From contig CAYHEK010000055.1 in NCBI GenBank assembly GCA_964355545.1, positions 1 to 10,301 of the forward strand: a stretch of DNA of 10,301 bases, written 5' to 3'. Shown here piece by piece: positions 1-5,224 of the stretch. Position 1 is the first letter of the stretch, and each line of letters starts with the position of its first letter. The translations under genes and the position numbers were made by a program. The DNA is from JAPLGE01 sp964355545. Its GTDB lineage: Bacteria; Bipolaricaulota; Bipolaricaulia; UBA7950; UBA9294. The notes under the pieces were generated by a model. That model searched no databases and was not told where the DNA came from. It worked only from the letters and a program-made list of their open reading frames with translations.

Positions 1-1046
1 GGGAGCTCGAAGTGTTCGATGCGATGGCGCAGGGCCTCCGACGATCCGACCGTCTCGTGGGCTTGCAGGACCTGGTTGATCGCGCGATCGCCGATCGCGT
101 GCACGACCGTCTGCAGGCCGGCCTCCTCGGCGCGCTCAAGGACAAGGGCGAGCTCCGCGTCCGAGTAGTGGAGGGTTCCGTTCTCGCCTGTATCCTCGTA
201 CGGCCTCCCCACCGCGGCGTTCCCCGCGCCGATCGAGCCGTCGGCGAAGACCTTCAGCCCACCGAGGCGGAGCCACTCGTCGCCGAAGCCGCTTCGGACC
301 TTGAGGATCTCCAAGGCCTCCAGGCAAGGGACCTCCGGGCAGAGGGTCACGCGCAGGTCGATCCGCCCGTGCTCGCGCAGGAAGAGAGCGATCTGGTCCG
401 GACGGACCATGGTGTGGACCGAGGTGACCCCCAGCCGGTGCGCGAGGGCGGCCGTCGCACGGAGGGCCTGCACCAAGGTCTCCTCGTCCGGTTCGCTCGT
501 CCGCAGGAGGGAGAGGGCGGCCTCCTCCCGCAGGTGCCCGCGAGACGGATCGACCTCGCTTTGGTCGACCCGCGCCGGGATGCGCTTCAGGGCGTGGGTG
601 TTCGCGGTGAGGAGGTGGCCGTCGACGCGCACCGCGACGAGGGGGTTCCTTGGTGCGACCGCGTCGAGTTCCTCGCGCTCCAGGTAGTGACGCTCTTTCC
701 ATTCGCTCTCGTCCCAGCCGCGGCCGACGACCCACTCTCCCTCTCCCCGCGCCCGCGCGGCCTCGGCGAGCCGGGCGAGGGTCTCGGCGCGGCCGAGTCC
801 GGAGAGGTCGATCTCCCAGCCGATCTCCTGGAGGCCGGTCCCCGGGAGGAGGTGGGTATGCGCGTCGATGAACCCCGGAAGGACCGCCCGGCCGGCGAGG
901 TCGATCGTCACGGTCGACTCCGCGACGAGGCGCTCCACCTCCTCTCCGCGGCCCAAGGCGACGATCCGTCCGTTCGCGATCGCAAGCGACTCGGCCCACG
1001 GAGCCGTGGGGAAGGCTCCTCCTTTCAAGACGGTCTCCGCGATCAT
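1..1046 (-). CDS. YtcJ-type metal-dependent amidohydrolase (partial, C-terminus off the left edge)
   Basis: The minus strand from 1046 downward encodes 348 codons without a stop and leaves the window, so roughly the last third of a family protein of about 500-550 residues is missing. It begins MIAETVLKGGAF. Motifs seen, in order: GFIDAHTH (residues 58-65, the HxH metal pair H63/H65), VDGHLLTANTHAL (141-153), TSVHTM (208-213), GGLKVFADGSIGAG (262-275, where K265 is the position carboxylated in this family), HAIGDRA (316-322) and RIEHFE (342-347). Together these mark the YtcJ/amidohydrolase-3 branch of the amidohydrolase superfamily, TIM-barrel metallo-hydrolases that act on N-acyl, urea or cyclic amide bonds. 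The substrate cannot be told from sequence. No signal peptide is seen, so it is probably cytoplasmic. ATG 1046 was chosen because it gives a typical family N-terminus and lies 8 nt after a good -10 box. GGAG touches the ATG directly, too close for a normal SD. The upstream frame stays open for some distance. Confidence 0.88.
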   Translation of the reverse strand, partial: MIAETVLKGGAFPTAPWAESLAIANGRIVALGRGEEVERLVAESTVTIDLAGRAVLPGFIDAHTHLLPGTGLQEIGWEIDLSGLGRAETLARLAEAARARGEGEWVVGRGWDESEWKERHYLEREELDAVAPRNPLVAVRVDGHLLTANTHALKRIPARVDQSEVDPSRGHLREEAALSLLRTSEPDEETLVQALRATAALAHRLGVTSVHTMVRPDQIALFLREHGRIDLRVTLCPEVPCLEALEILKVRSGFGDEWLRLGGLKVFADGSIGAGNAAVGRPYEDTGENGTLHYSDAELALVLERAEEAGLQTVVHAIGDRAINQVLQAHETVGSSEALRHRIEHFEL

Positions 1047-1054
1047 CTCCTGGG

Positions 1055-1083
1055 ATTCTAGTGCCGCGCCTTGAGAAGGGCAA
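1055..1083 (-). promoter_or_regulatory. Sigma70-like promoter of the amidohydrolase gene, apparently leaderless
   Basis: Read on the minus strand, TTGCCC (1083-1078) is followed after exactly 17 bp by TAGAAT (1060-1055). The ATG of the amidohydrolase starts 8 nt further on, at 1046. Transcription normally begins about 7 nt after the -10 box, so the mRNA would start at or within 1-2 nt of the ATG. Boxes and spacing are seen directly; promoter activity and the leaderless start are inferred. Confidence 0.5.
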
Positions 1084-1094
1084 CGCGGTCTCAC

Positions 1095-1123
1095 TTGGCA
1101 GGGAGGGAGCGAGGCGCTACTGT
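1095..1123 (+). promoter_or_regulatory. Sigma70-like promoter of the PorV-like gene, apparently leaderless
   Basis: TTGGCA (1095-1100), a 17 bp spacer and TACTGT (1118-1123) precede ATG 1133 by 9 nt, giving a predicted leader of about 3 nt. This promoter is divergent from the one at 1055-1083, with only 11 bp between the two -35 boxes. There is no SD at a normal distance from ATG 1133; the purine run at 1101-1107 lies inside the promoter spacer. Confidence 0.45.
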
Positions 1124-1132
1124 AGCAGCGGT

Positions 1133-2017
1133 ATGGCCGTGCGCACAGGTGGAGGAGGGGAACCGTTCCTTGGGCTCAATCGGCGGAGGCGCGGGGGCGT
1201 CCCGGACTCCTTGCGGGTTCTTGCTGGCGGGCTCACCGTTCTCGTCCTCTCCTTAGGGATCGGTCTCTTTCCTTGCCGGGGGACCTCCCTCCCCTGGCGC
1301 GCGGGGGACCCGCGCGCCGCCGGGATGGGGGAGGCGTACACTCCCCTCGCCCAGGGGCCTCTCGCCCCGCTGTGGAATCCCGCCGGGATCATCACCTCGC
1401 CCGGCCTCCACGGCGCCCTTGCCGCCTCCTTCCTACCTGGCGGAGAGGGGGCGTTCCTCTTTGGCGGGTCAGTCGTCGGGGAGGGAGGACCGGCGGTCGC
1501 TTGGGACGTGGTACAAGGTGAGGAGGGAAGGGCGATCCTGGGGGTCCTCGCCTTCTTGCTCCGGCCGGGGACCTTCCTCGGCGGAGGCCTCACCTACGCC
1601 TTCGACCTCGAGCCGGCCGGCCTCTCGGCGAACGTGGGATTCCTTACGAGCTCTGAGGCGGGAGCCTTCGGGGTGAGCCTCGCCGGCCTGGGGGGAGGGC
1701 TCTTCGGCGCGGGCCCTCCGCTCTCGCTCCTTCTGGGCGCGTCGTTGCGCGCCCTTCCTTCGGTCACGCTCTGTCTCGACCTTCACCTCTCCAGTGAGGG
1801 GACAGAGATCTCTCTCGGCGGGGCGGCGAGCGTGTGGCAGGTCACCCTGCGCTGGGGAACCTCGGTGGGCCTCGATGGCGGACTGAAGCGAGCGGGGTTC
1901 GGGTGCGGCCTCTCCCTCCTTGGCCAGCAGGTCGACGTCGCGCTCCTCCTTTCCGGGAAGGACCTCGACCTCTTCCTCGCCCTGGGCATTGAGACCCACA
2001 TTCCGGCTTGGTGGTGA
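1133..2017 (+). CDS. PorV/PorQ-like (UPF0164-type) outer-membrane beta-barrel protein
   Basis: A 294-residue protein if ATG 1133 is the start. The diagnostic segment is GDPRAAGMGEAYTPLAQG followed by LWNPAGI, the 'ARaxGMGgA...alywNPAG' signature of PorV/PorQ/UPF0164 and FadL-like outer-membrane proteins. The rest is glycine-rich, alternating beta-strand sequence (for example FLGGGLTYAF and LSLLLGASLRAL), and the protein ends in Trp-Trp; a terminal aromatic residue is usual for BAM-assembled barrels. A hydrophobic stretch, VLAGGLTVLVLSLGIGLF, serves as signal peptide. ATG 1133 gives it an unusually long n-region with four arginines. An in-frame TTG at 1211 would give a more classical short signal peptide but lacks a well-placed SD; an in-frame GTG at 1061 would overlap the divergent promoter. 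Family members act in the outer membrane as transport or secretion-related proteins; this one's role is not clear. It is shorter than typical PorV (about 350-400 residues). Its stop abuts the stop of the opposing lipoprotein gene. Confidence 0.7.
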   Translation: MAVRTGGGGEPFLGLNRRRRGGVPDSLRVLAGGLTVLVLSLGIGLFPCRGTSLPWRAGDPRAAGMGEAYTPLAQGPLAPLWNPAGIITSPGLHGALAASFLPGGEGAFLFGGSVVGEGGPAVAWDVVQGEEGRAILGVLAFLLRPGTFLGGGLTYAFDLEPAGLSANVGFLTSSEAGAFGVSLAGLGGGLFGAGPPLSLLLGASLRALPSVTLCLDLHLSSEGTEISLGGAASVWQVTLRWGTSVGLDGGLKRAGFGCGLSLLGQQVDVALLLSGKDLDLFLALGIETHIPAWW

Positions 2018-3088
2018 CTACTCCTCGATCTCCAGGCCCGCCGTGCTTGCACCCGGGAACCCGGTGATCTTCGTGCCGGTGGGGGTCCCCGTCTCGGGGT
2101 CGATCTGGACGATCTCATGCTCTCCAGCGTCCACGACCCATAGGTACCCCGCGTACCAGTCGATCCCTGTGACGAGGAAGATCGGGACGTAGAGAGGGTC
2201 CCCCACGATCTCAAGCTGCGTGCCCGACATGAGGTCGTAGCCGGGGATGATCTTCATCTTGAACAAGAGGTGGTTGTCCCCCTCGAGGTACCACAGGTGA
2301 CCGGAGGCGTTCACTTGAGGCGTCCAGTCGAGTCCGTGCGGGGTCCGCAGGAAGGGGATGTTCTTCACTTGGGGGAAGGAGCTGAAGTAGTTGACCCCGA
2401 ACGACTCCAAGATCTGGCAGTTCGCCGGGTTGAGGGCGTAGAGCTTGCGGCTCGTCCCATCGACGCACCAAATTCGGTTCGGTTCATCCGCGGCGTAGGT
2501 CAATTCCCGCGGTGACTGGGCGGGGGCGCTGTACTCCCGGTTTGTGTCCCCATCCTGTGGGTCGATCCGGTAGATCTTCTGGATCCCTTGACCCTGACAG
2601 GCCACGAAGAGCCACAACTTGCCGTCGGCCTCGGCGAGCGTGACCCCTTGGGGCTGGGGTGCGGGGGAGTCGAAGGAGAAGAGGACGTTCCCCTCCATGT
2701 CCAGCTTATAGATCCTCGCGAGGGTTGAGTCCGTGATCCAGACCGCGGGATGAACGACGATCGTCGCTGTCTTCGTGGAGGTCGAGCCGTCCTCGGCGCG
2801 GACGGAGAGAGAGAGGGTGAAGGTCCCCGCGTGCTGGTAGGTGTAGGTCCCAGTTGGCTCATACGATTCATCCTCGGTCCCGAACGACCAGTGGTAGGTG
2901 CTGATCCCACCCGGCCCGGTGGAGCCGGTCCCGTCGAAGGTGACAGTGAGGGGGACGACCCCCGTGGAGGGCGTGGCGTGGATCTTCGCCTGCGGCCCAC
3001 CGGGGAAGAAACACCCTGCGAGGGCCCCTCCGAGCGCAAGGACCAAGATCCCCACGAAGAACAAACGGATTCCCCTTGGCGTCTTCAT
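2018..3088 (-). CDS. PKD-domain lipoprotein with beta-propeller-like C-terminal region
   Basis: A 356-residue exported lipoprotein. Residues 1-26 form a lipoprotein signal peptide: a basic start (MKTPRGIR), a hydrophobic core and the lipobox LAGC with lipidated Cys26. Residues of about 32-114 look like a PKD (Ig-like) domain, with PLTVTFDGTGS, then YHWSFG, then TYTYQHAGTFTLSLSV. From about 115 to the end come repeated blade-like units: VWITDSTLARIYKLD, KLWLFVACQGQGIQKIYRID, RIWCVDGTSRKLYALN, HLWYLEGDN and YLWVVDAGEHEIVQID. These resemble NHL/Vgb-type propellers, with perhaps five or six blades. Such proteins sit on the outer or periplasmic membrane face and bind polymers or partner proteins; no catalytic residues are recognised. 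Start: ATG 3088 has the SD AAGGGGTGA (3103-3095) 6 nt upstream and a promoter before that. The stop touches the PorV-like gene's stop, so it is probably a single-gene transcript. Confidence 0.78.
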   Translation of the reverse strand: MKTPRGIRLFFVGILVLALGGALAGCFFPGGPQAKIHATPSTGVVPLTVTFDGTGSTGPGGISTYHWSFGTEDESYEPTGTYTYQHAGTFTLSLSVRAEDGSTSTKTATIVVHPAVWITDSTLARIYKLDMEGNVLFSFDSPAPQPQGVTLAEADGKLWLFVACQGQGIQKIYRIDPQDGDTNREYSAPAQSPRELTYAADEPNRIWCVDGTSRKLYALNPANCQILESFGVNYFSSFPQVKNIPFLRTPHGLDWTPQVNASGHLWYLEGDNHLLFKMKIIPGYDLMSGTQLEIVGDPLYVPIFLVTGIDWYAGYLWVVDAGEHEIVQIDPETGTPTGTKITGFPGASTAGLEIEE

Positions 3089-3119
3089 GATCTCTCACCC
3101 CTTCTTGGCGACTCGCTTC

Positions 3120-3148
3120 ATTGTAGTCCTGTCCGCAAGGGGGGACAA
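3120..3148 (-). promoter_or_regulatory. Sigma70-like promoter of the lipoprotein gene
   Basis: On the minus strand TTGTCC (3148-3143), a 17 bp spacer and TACAAT (3125-3120) form a near-consensus promoter. The predicted transcript starts near 3113, giving a leader of about 25 nt that holds the SD AAGGGGTGA at 3103-3095 before ATG 3088. Unlike the pair near 1055-1123, this gene is conventionally led. The boxes are seen; activity is inferred. Confidence 0.55.
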
Positions 3149-3315
3149 AACTGCGCCCGCTCGTTTCTTCTCCGCCCTCGACGCAACCTGTGGGCGCTCT
3201 TCTTGTCCTCGTGTGGGCGCCTCAGGGAGGAGTGGCTTGGCCCGTGCGTGGTTCGGGAGATACCGGCTGCTTTTTCCAGGTTTCTTCCATGAGAATTTCT
3301 GGTTCTTGGCATGGA

Positions 3316-3344
3316 ATGGCACGGCCAACTTGGTATGCTATCAA
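3316..3344 (+). promoter_or_regulatory. Putative extended -10 promoter of the ribbon-helix-helix gene
   Basis: ATGGCA (3316-3321), 17 bp, then TATCAA (3339-3344) preceded by TGC, which makes an extended -10 (TGCTATCAA). Each hexamer matches consensus at four or five of six positions. The predicted start near 3351 gives a leader of about 64 nt. The -35 overlaps direct and inverted TGGCA/GCCA repeats that could be an operator. Confidence 0.35.
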
Positions 3345-3400
3345 TCAACACCGGTTCAGTGAAAAATAAGCAGGAAGACGCTGAAACTACTTCGCGGATG

Positions 3401-3409
3401 AGGGGGTGA
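3401..3409 (+). promoter_or_regulatory. Ribosome binding site of the ribbon-helix-helix gene
   Basis: AGGGGGTGA lies 5 nt before ATG 3415. The same GGTGA-type core appears before the lipoprotein gene (AAGGGGTGA) and the DRTGG-protein gene (GGAGGTGA), in keeping with a standard anti-SD, and it fixes the start of this small gene. Confidence 0.75.
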
Positions 3410-3414
3410 AGCAC

Positions 3415-3585
3415 ATGGCGAAGAAGGAGATCCTAGACAAGCTCTCCATCTACATTCCGCAGAAAAAGATGGAGGAGAAACCAGTCGAGCGCTTGATCCG
3501 GCTCTCCGAGAAGCGCGATCGATCGATCAACTACCTCGTCGTCGACGCGATCCTTCAGTACCTGGAAAAAGAAGAGAAGAAGTAA
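3415..3585 (+). CDS. Small ribbon-helix-helix (CopG/Arc-type) DNA-binding protein, 56 aa
   Basis: ATG 3415 to TAA 3583-3585 encodes 56 residues, short enough to be missed by length cut-offs. The pattern is that of an RHH protein: a basic N-terminus (MAKKEILDK), a short strand (KLSIYIP, residues 9-15), helix 1 around KPVERLIRLSEKRDR (22-36), the turn RSIN (36-39), helix 2 around YLVVDAILQYLEKEE (40-54) and a charged tail. RHH proteins dimerise, and the paired strands enter the DNA major groove; they act as repressors or as antitoxins. No toxin gene is adjacent: downstream comes a terminator, not a second frame, so a stand-alone, probably self-regulating repressor is more likely than a toxin-antitoxin half. 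A strong SD and a following terminator support a real monocistronic gene. The target is unknown; the divergent lipoprotein gene and its own promoter are the nearest candidates. Confidence 0.8.
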   Translation: MAKKEILDKLSIYIPQKKMEEKPVERLIRLSEKRDRSINYLVVDAILQYLEKEEKK

Positions 3586-3597
3586 ACACGAAGGAAC

Positions 3598-3639
3598 GAC
3601 CTGCCGCGGTGGATTTCGTGTTCCCCGGCAGGTCTTTTT
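3598..3639 (+). terminator. Rho-independent terminator of the ribbon-helix-helix gene
   Basis: GACCTGCCG (3598-3606) pairs perfectly with CGGCAGGTC (3626-3634), followed at once by TTTTT (3635-3639). It starts 12 bp after the TAA. On the minus strand the hairpin is followed only by a scattered T-rich stretch, so it could at best weakly stop transcripts arriving from the right. Confidence 0.88.
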
Positions 3640-3669
3640 GTTCTCGCAAGCTCGAGAGACGAGGCGGGG

Positions 3670-3716
3670 AAAAGGCGAGCGGCGGAAGACGCCGGAGGGC
3701 ACAGCGCTTCCGCCGC
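3670..3716 (-). terminator. Possible terminator hairpin for the BaiN-like gene cluster
   Basis: GCGGCGGAAG and its perfect complement CTTCCGCCGC (3679-3688 and 3707-3716) flank an 18 nt loop. Read on the minus strand, the hairpin is followed by TCGCC and then TTTT, a short and slightly distant T run. It would end the minus-strand transcript about 220-260 nt beyond the BaiN-like stop. The weak T tract keeps confidence low. Confidence 0.35.
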
Positions 3717-3722
3717 GTTCTC

Positions 3723-3775
3723 AAGGAGGTAAAGACCCTCGGAAGCTTCCCCCCTTGCTCGGGTCCTTCCTCCTT
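3723..3775 (-). repeat. Long imperfect inverted repeat (RNA stem-loop candidate)
   Basis: AAGGAGG (3723-3729) pairs with CCTCCTT (3769-3775), and AAAGACCC (3731-3738) with GGGTCCTT (3761-3768), leaving one bulged base and one mismatch. On the minus strand that mismatch becomes a G-U pair, so the stem is better formed in a minus-strand transcript. The loop contains the palindrome GGAAGCTTCC (3741-3750). Confidence 0.5.
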
Positions 3776-3810
3776 CCTTCACCACCCGGAGCGCGCCCCG
3801 CGCGCCGGAA

Positions 3811-3826
3811 TGTAACCTCGGTTACA
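3811..3826. promoter_or_regulatory. Dyad TGTAACC-TC-GGTTACA, operator-like
   Basis: A perfect 7 bp inverted repeat separated by 2 bp, 16 bp in all. Its form TGTAA-N6-TTACA matches the geometry of CRP/FNR-superfamily sites, and also of several TetR/GntR-type operators. It is not next to any gene start I can identify, so either it serves an unrecognised transcript or it is an RNA hairpin. The dyad is seen; the operator role is inferred. Confidence 0.35.
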
Positions 3827-3932
3827 TCCTCTATGAAATCCCTTCTCGTAGCGGAGCACAATCCCCTCGCGCACCCCTAGAGAGAACACCGGACACCTGG
3901 AGAGGCCGCGCGTGTCCGTCCGCGCGATCCGG

Positions 3933-5153
3933 TCAGCGGGAAGCGCCCTCGCCGGCGAGCCTCCCCGTGACGAACGCCCACAGGAAGTTCGTCCCGCCGA
4001 TCGGGCCGAAGGCGTCGAGGATCTCCCCACACAGGTAAGAGCGCGGGGCCATCCGGCTCTCGAGGGTGCGAGAATCGACCTCGGCGAGGGGGACTCCGCC
4101 GCCCGTGACCTCGGCCTCGCTGAAGCCCCCGCACCGGCGCCACGGCAGGGGGTAGTCGGCGAGAGAAGAAAGGAGGCGGCGGCGCTCGTCGCGCCTCAGG
4201 GTCGCCATCCGCGCGGAGAGGAGGCCGAGCTCCTCAAGGAGAAGGTCGACGAGACGATCTGGGAGGGCCTCTTTCAGGAGCCCGCGCACCGTCCTCTTCC
4301 CCAGGCCTGACAGGATTTGCTCCCAGTCTTCCTTGGTTTTCTCTCCCCACGAGACGGTGATTGGTGGGTGTTCGCCTGCGAGCGCGGCCCGGGCGGCGTG
4401 GTGGGCGAGGTTCAGGACGACCGGCCCGCTGTAGCCCCTGTGGGTGAAGAGGAAGTCCCCGCTTGAGGAGGCGGCCCCCTTTCCCGTCCCCAGGCGTAGG
4501 GTGACCGGAAGGGAGAGCCCGGCTAGGCGGTGATGGGCGGGGCTTCCTCCGCGCAACGAGACGAGGGCGGGATACGGCTCGATGACGTGATGGCCGAGGC
4601 GCCGCGCGATCTCGAGGCCCGCCCCGTCGCTCCCGGTCTTCGGGTAGGAGAGGCCGCCGGTCGCCAGGACGGCCCGCTCCGCGACGATCGACTCCCCGCG
4701 GTCCAGGACGACCCGCCTCCTCTCCTTCGGGGCGAGGTCGACCACGCTCGTCCCGGTGCGCACGAAGGCACCCGCCCTCTTCGCCGCCGCGAGGAGCCGA
4801 TCCCGGACCTCCTTTCCTCCTCCGGTTGCGGGATAGACCTTTCCTGCCTTTTTGTCCTCCACGAGGCGCAGCCCCACGGGTCCTTCCAGGAAGGCCCGCA
4901 CCTCAGGGAGCGGAAAGGAGAGGAGGATCTTCTTCAAGGTGTGGGGGGAGGAATCGGTCGTGTACGAGGAGGGATCGACCGAGCGAGGGAGAACGTTGCA
5001 CCGCCCTCCGCCGGATAGGAGGATCTTCTCGCCAGGAGGCGTCTTTCGATCAAGGAGGAGGACGCGACGACCGCTCCGCGCGGCGTAGTAGGCGGCGGTC
5101 ATCCCGGCCGGCCCGGCCCCGACGATGACGACGTCGTACCCCGCCTTGTTCAT
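3933..5153 (-). CDS. BaiN/HI0933-family NAD(P)/FAD-dependent oxidoreductase
   Basis: A 406-residue flavoprotein of normal family length. It starts with a Rossmann dinucleotide fold, VVIVGAGPAGMTAAYYA (GxGxxG at 12-17, acidic D35 at the end of strand 2). Family-specific motifs follow: KILLSGGGRCNV (43-54), KVYPATGGG (105-113), LATGGLSYPKTGSDG (163-177), FTHRGYSGPVVL (236-247), VTGGGVPL (349-356) and CGEILDAFGPIGGTNFLWA (375-393). HI0933/BaiN proteins bind FAD and reduce as yet poorly defined substrates; BaiN has been linked to bile-acid dehydroxylation in gut clostridia, which is not implied here. It is cytoplasmic. ATG 5153 is the only upstream start, because an in-frame TAA lies three codons before it (5165-5163). 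No SD precedes it; the bases just upstream are CTCCTCCC, the opposite of an SD. It lies 71 bp after the DRTGG-protein gene and is probably the last gene of that cluster. Confidence 0.88.
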   Translation of the reverse strand: MNKAGYDVVIVGAGPAGMTAAYYAARSGRRVLLLDRKTPPGEKILLSGGGRCNVLPRSVDPSSYTTDSSPHTLKKILLSFPLPEVRAFLEGPVGLRLVEDKKAGKVYPATGGGKEVRDRLLAAAKRAGAFVRTGTSVVDLAPKERRRVVLDRGESIVAERAVLATGGLSYPKTGSDGAGLEIARRLGHHVIEPYPALVSLRGGSPAHHRLAGLSLPVTLRLGTGKGAASSSGDFLFTHRGYSGPVVLNLAHHAARAALAGEHPPITVSWGEKTKEDWEQILSGLGKRTVRGLLKEALPDRLVDLLLEELGLLSARMATLRRDERRRLLSSLADYPLPWRRCGGFSEAEVTGGGVPLAEVDSRTLESRMAPRSYLCGEILDAFGPIGGTNFLWAFVTGRLAGEGASR

Positions 5154-5224
5154 GGGAGGAGCTTAACCCGCTTCCTCTGGCCGCGCGAGCCTCTCCGAGG
5201 GCTCTCGTTGAACGTCGCGTCGAT
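5154..5224 (-). other. 71 bp gap between the DRTGG-protein gene and the BaiN-like gene
   Basis: It holds a weak dyad, GAGCC-N8-GGCTC, read on the minus strand, with no T tract. No clear -35/-10 pair and no SD for the downstream gene are visible. Read-through from the upstream genes is the simplest assumption. Confidence 0.4.

Larger units (their letters stand above)
3089..3414. other. Divergent intergenic region between lipoprotein and ribbon-helix-helix genes
   Basis: These 326 bp hold the lipoprotein promoter (3120-3148), a weaker forward promoter (3316-3344) with repeats around its -35, and the two SDs. The half nearest the small gene (about 3280-3400) is noticeably AT-richer than its surroundings, as expected for a regulatory region. 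No convincing coding sequence or tRNA was found; open frames here have no recognisable product or start signal. Confidence 0.6.
3586..3932. other. Convergent intergenic region with several inverted repeats, no gene seen
   Basis: These 347 bp lie between the stop of the ribbon-helix-helix gene (plus) and the stop of the BaiN-like gene (minus). From left to right they hold the terminator 3598-3639, a 10 bp inverted repeat 3679-3716, a long imperfect stem 3723-3775, a GCGCGC hairpin 3791-3805 and the dyad 3811-3826. Short open frames on both strands show no recognisable product. No function is established. Confidence 0.6.

Noticed and set aside
12..1061. Long plus-strand open frame opposite the amidohydrolase
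   Set aside because: The minus strand shows clear amidohydrolase motifs (GFIDAHTH, HAIGDRA); the plus frame is low-complexity Arg/Asp/Leu-rich sequence typical of antisense frames in GC-rich DNA.
136..1083. Minus-strand frame of 315 codons in another phase
   Set aside because: It overlaps the real amidohydrolase in a different frame, is rich in Arg, Pro and Gly, and has no recognisable domain.
1061..1132. GTG 1061 as start of the PorV-like protein
   Set aside because: It would overlap both divergent promoters and add 24 non-homologous residues before an already long signal-peptide n-region.
3240..3275. Possible tRNA T-arm (GGTTC-like) and terminator-like T run
   Set aside because: No acceptor or anticodon arm can be built around it, and the stem before the T run is only 4 bp and displaced.
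3095..3414. Minus-strand open frames of 77 and 98 codons between lipoprotein and small gene
   Set aside because: They lie over the two promoters, have no SD or recognisable domain, and disagree with the local regulatory signals.
3415..3585. Toxin-antitoxin pair
   Set aside because: The ribbon-helix-helix gene is followed by a terminator and no toxin-like frame lies on either side.
3723..3731. Perfect SD-like AAGGAGGTA as the start of a small plus-strand gene
   Set aside because: No ATG, GTG or TTG occurs at a suitable distance with an open frame; the sequence is one arm of an inverted repeat.
5170..5215. GAGCC-N8-GGCTC as a terminator before the BaiN-like gene
   Set aside because: The stem is only 5 bp and there is no T tract on the minus strand.
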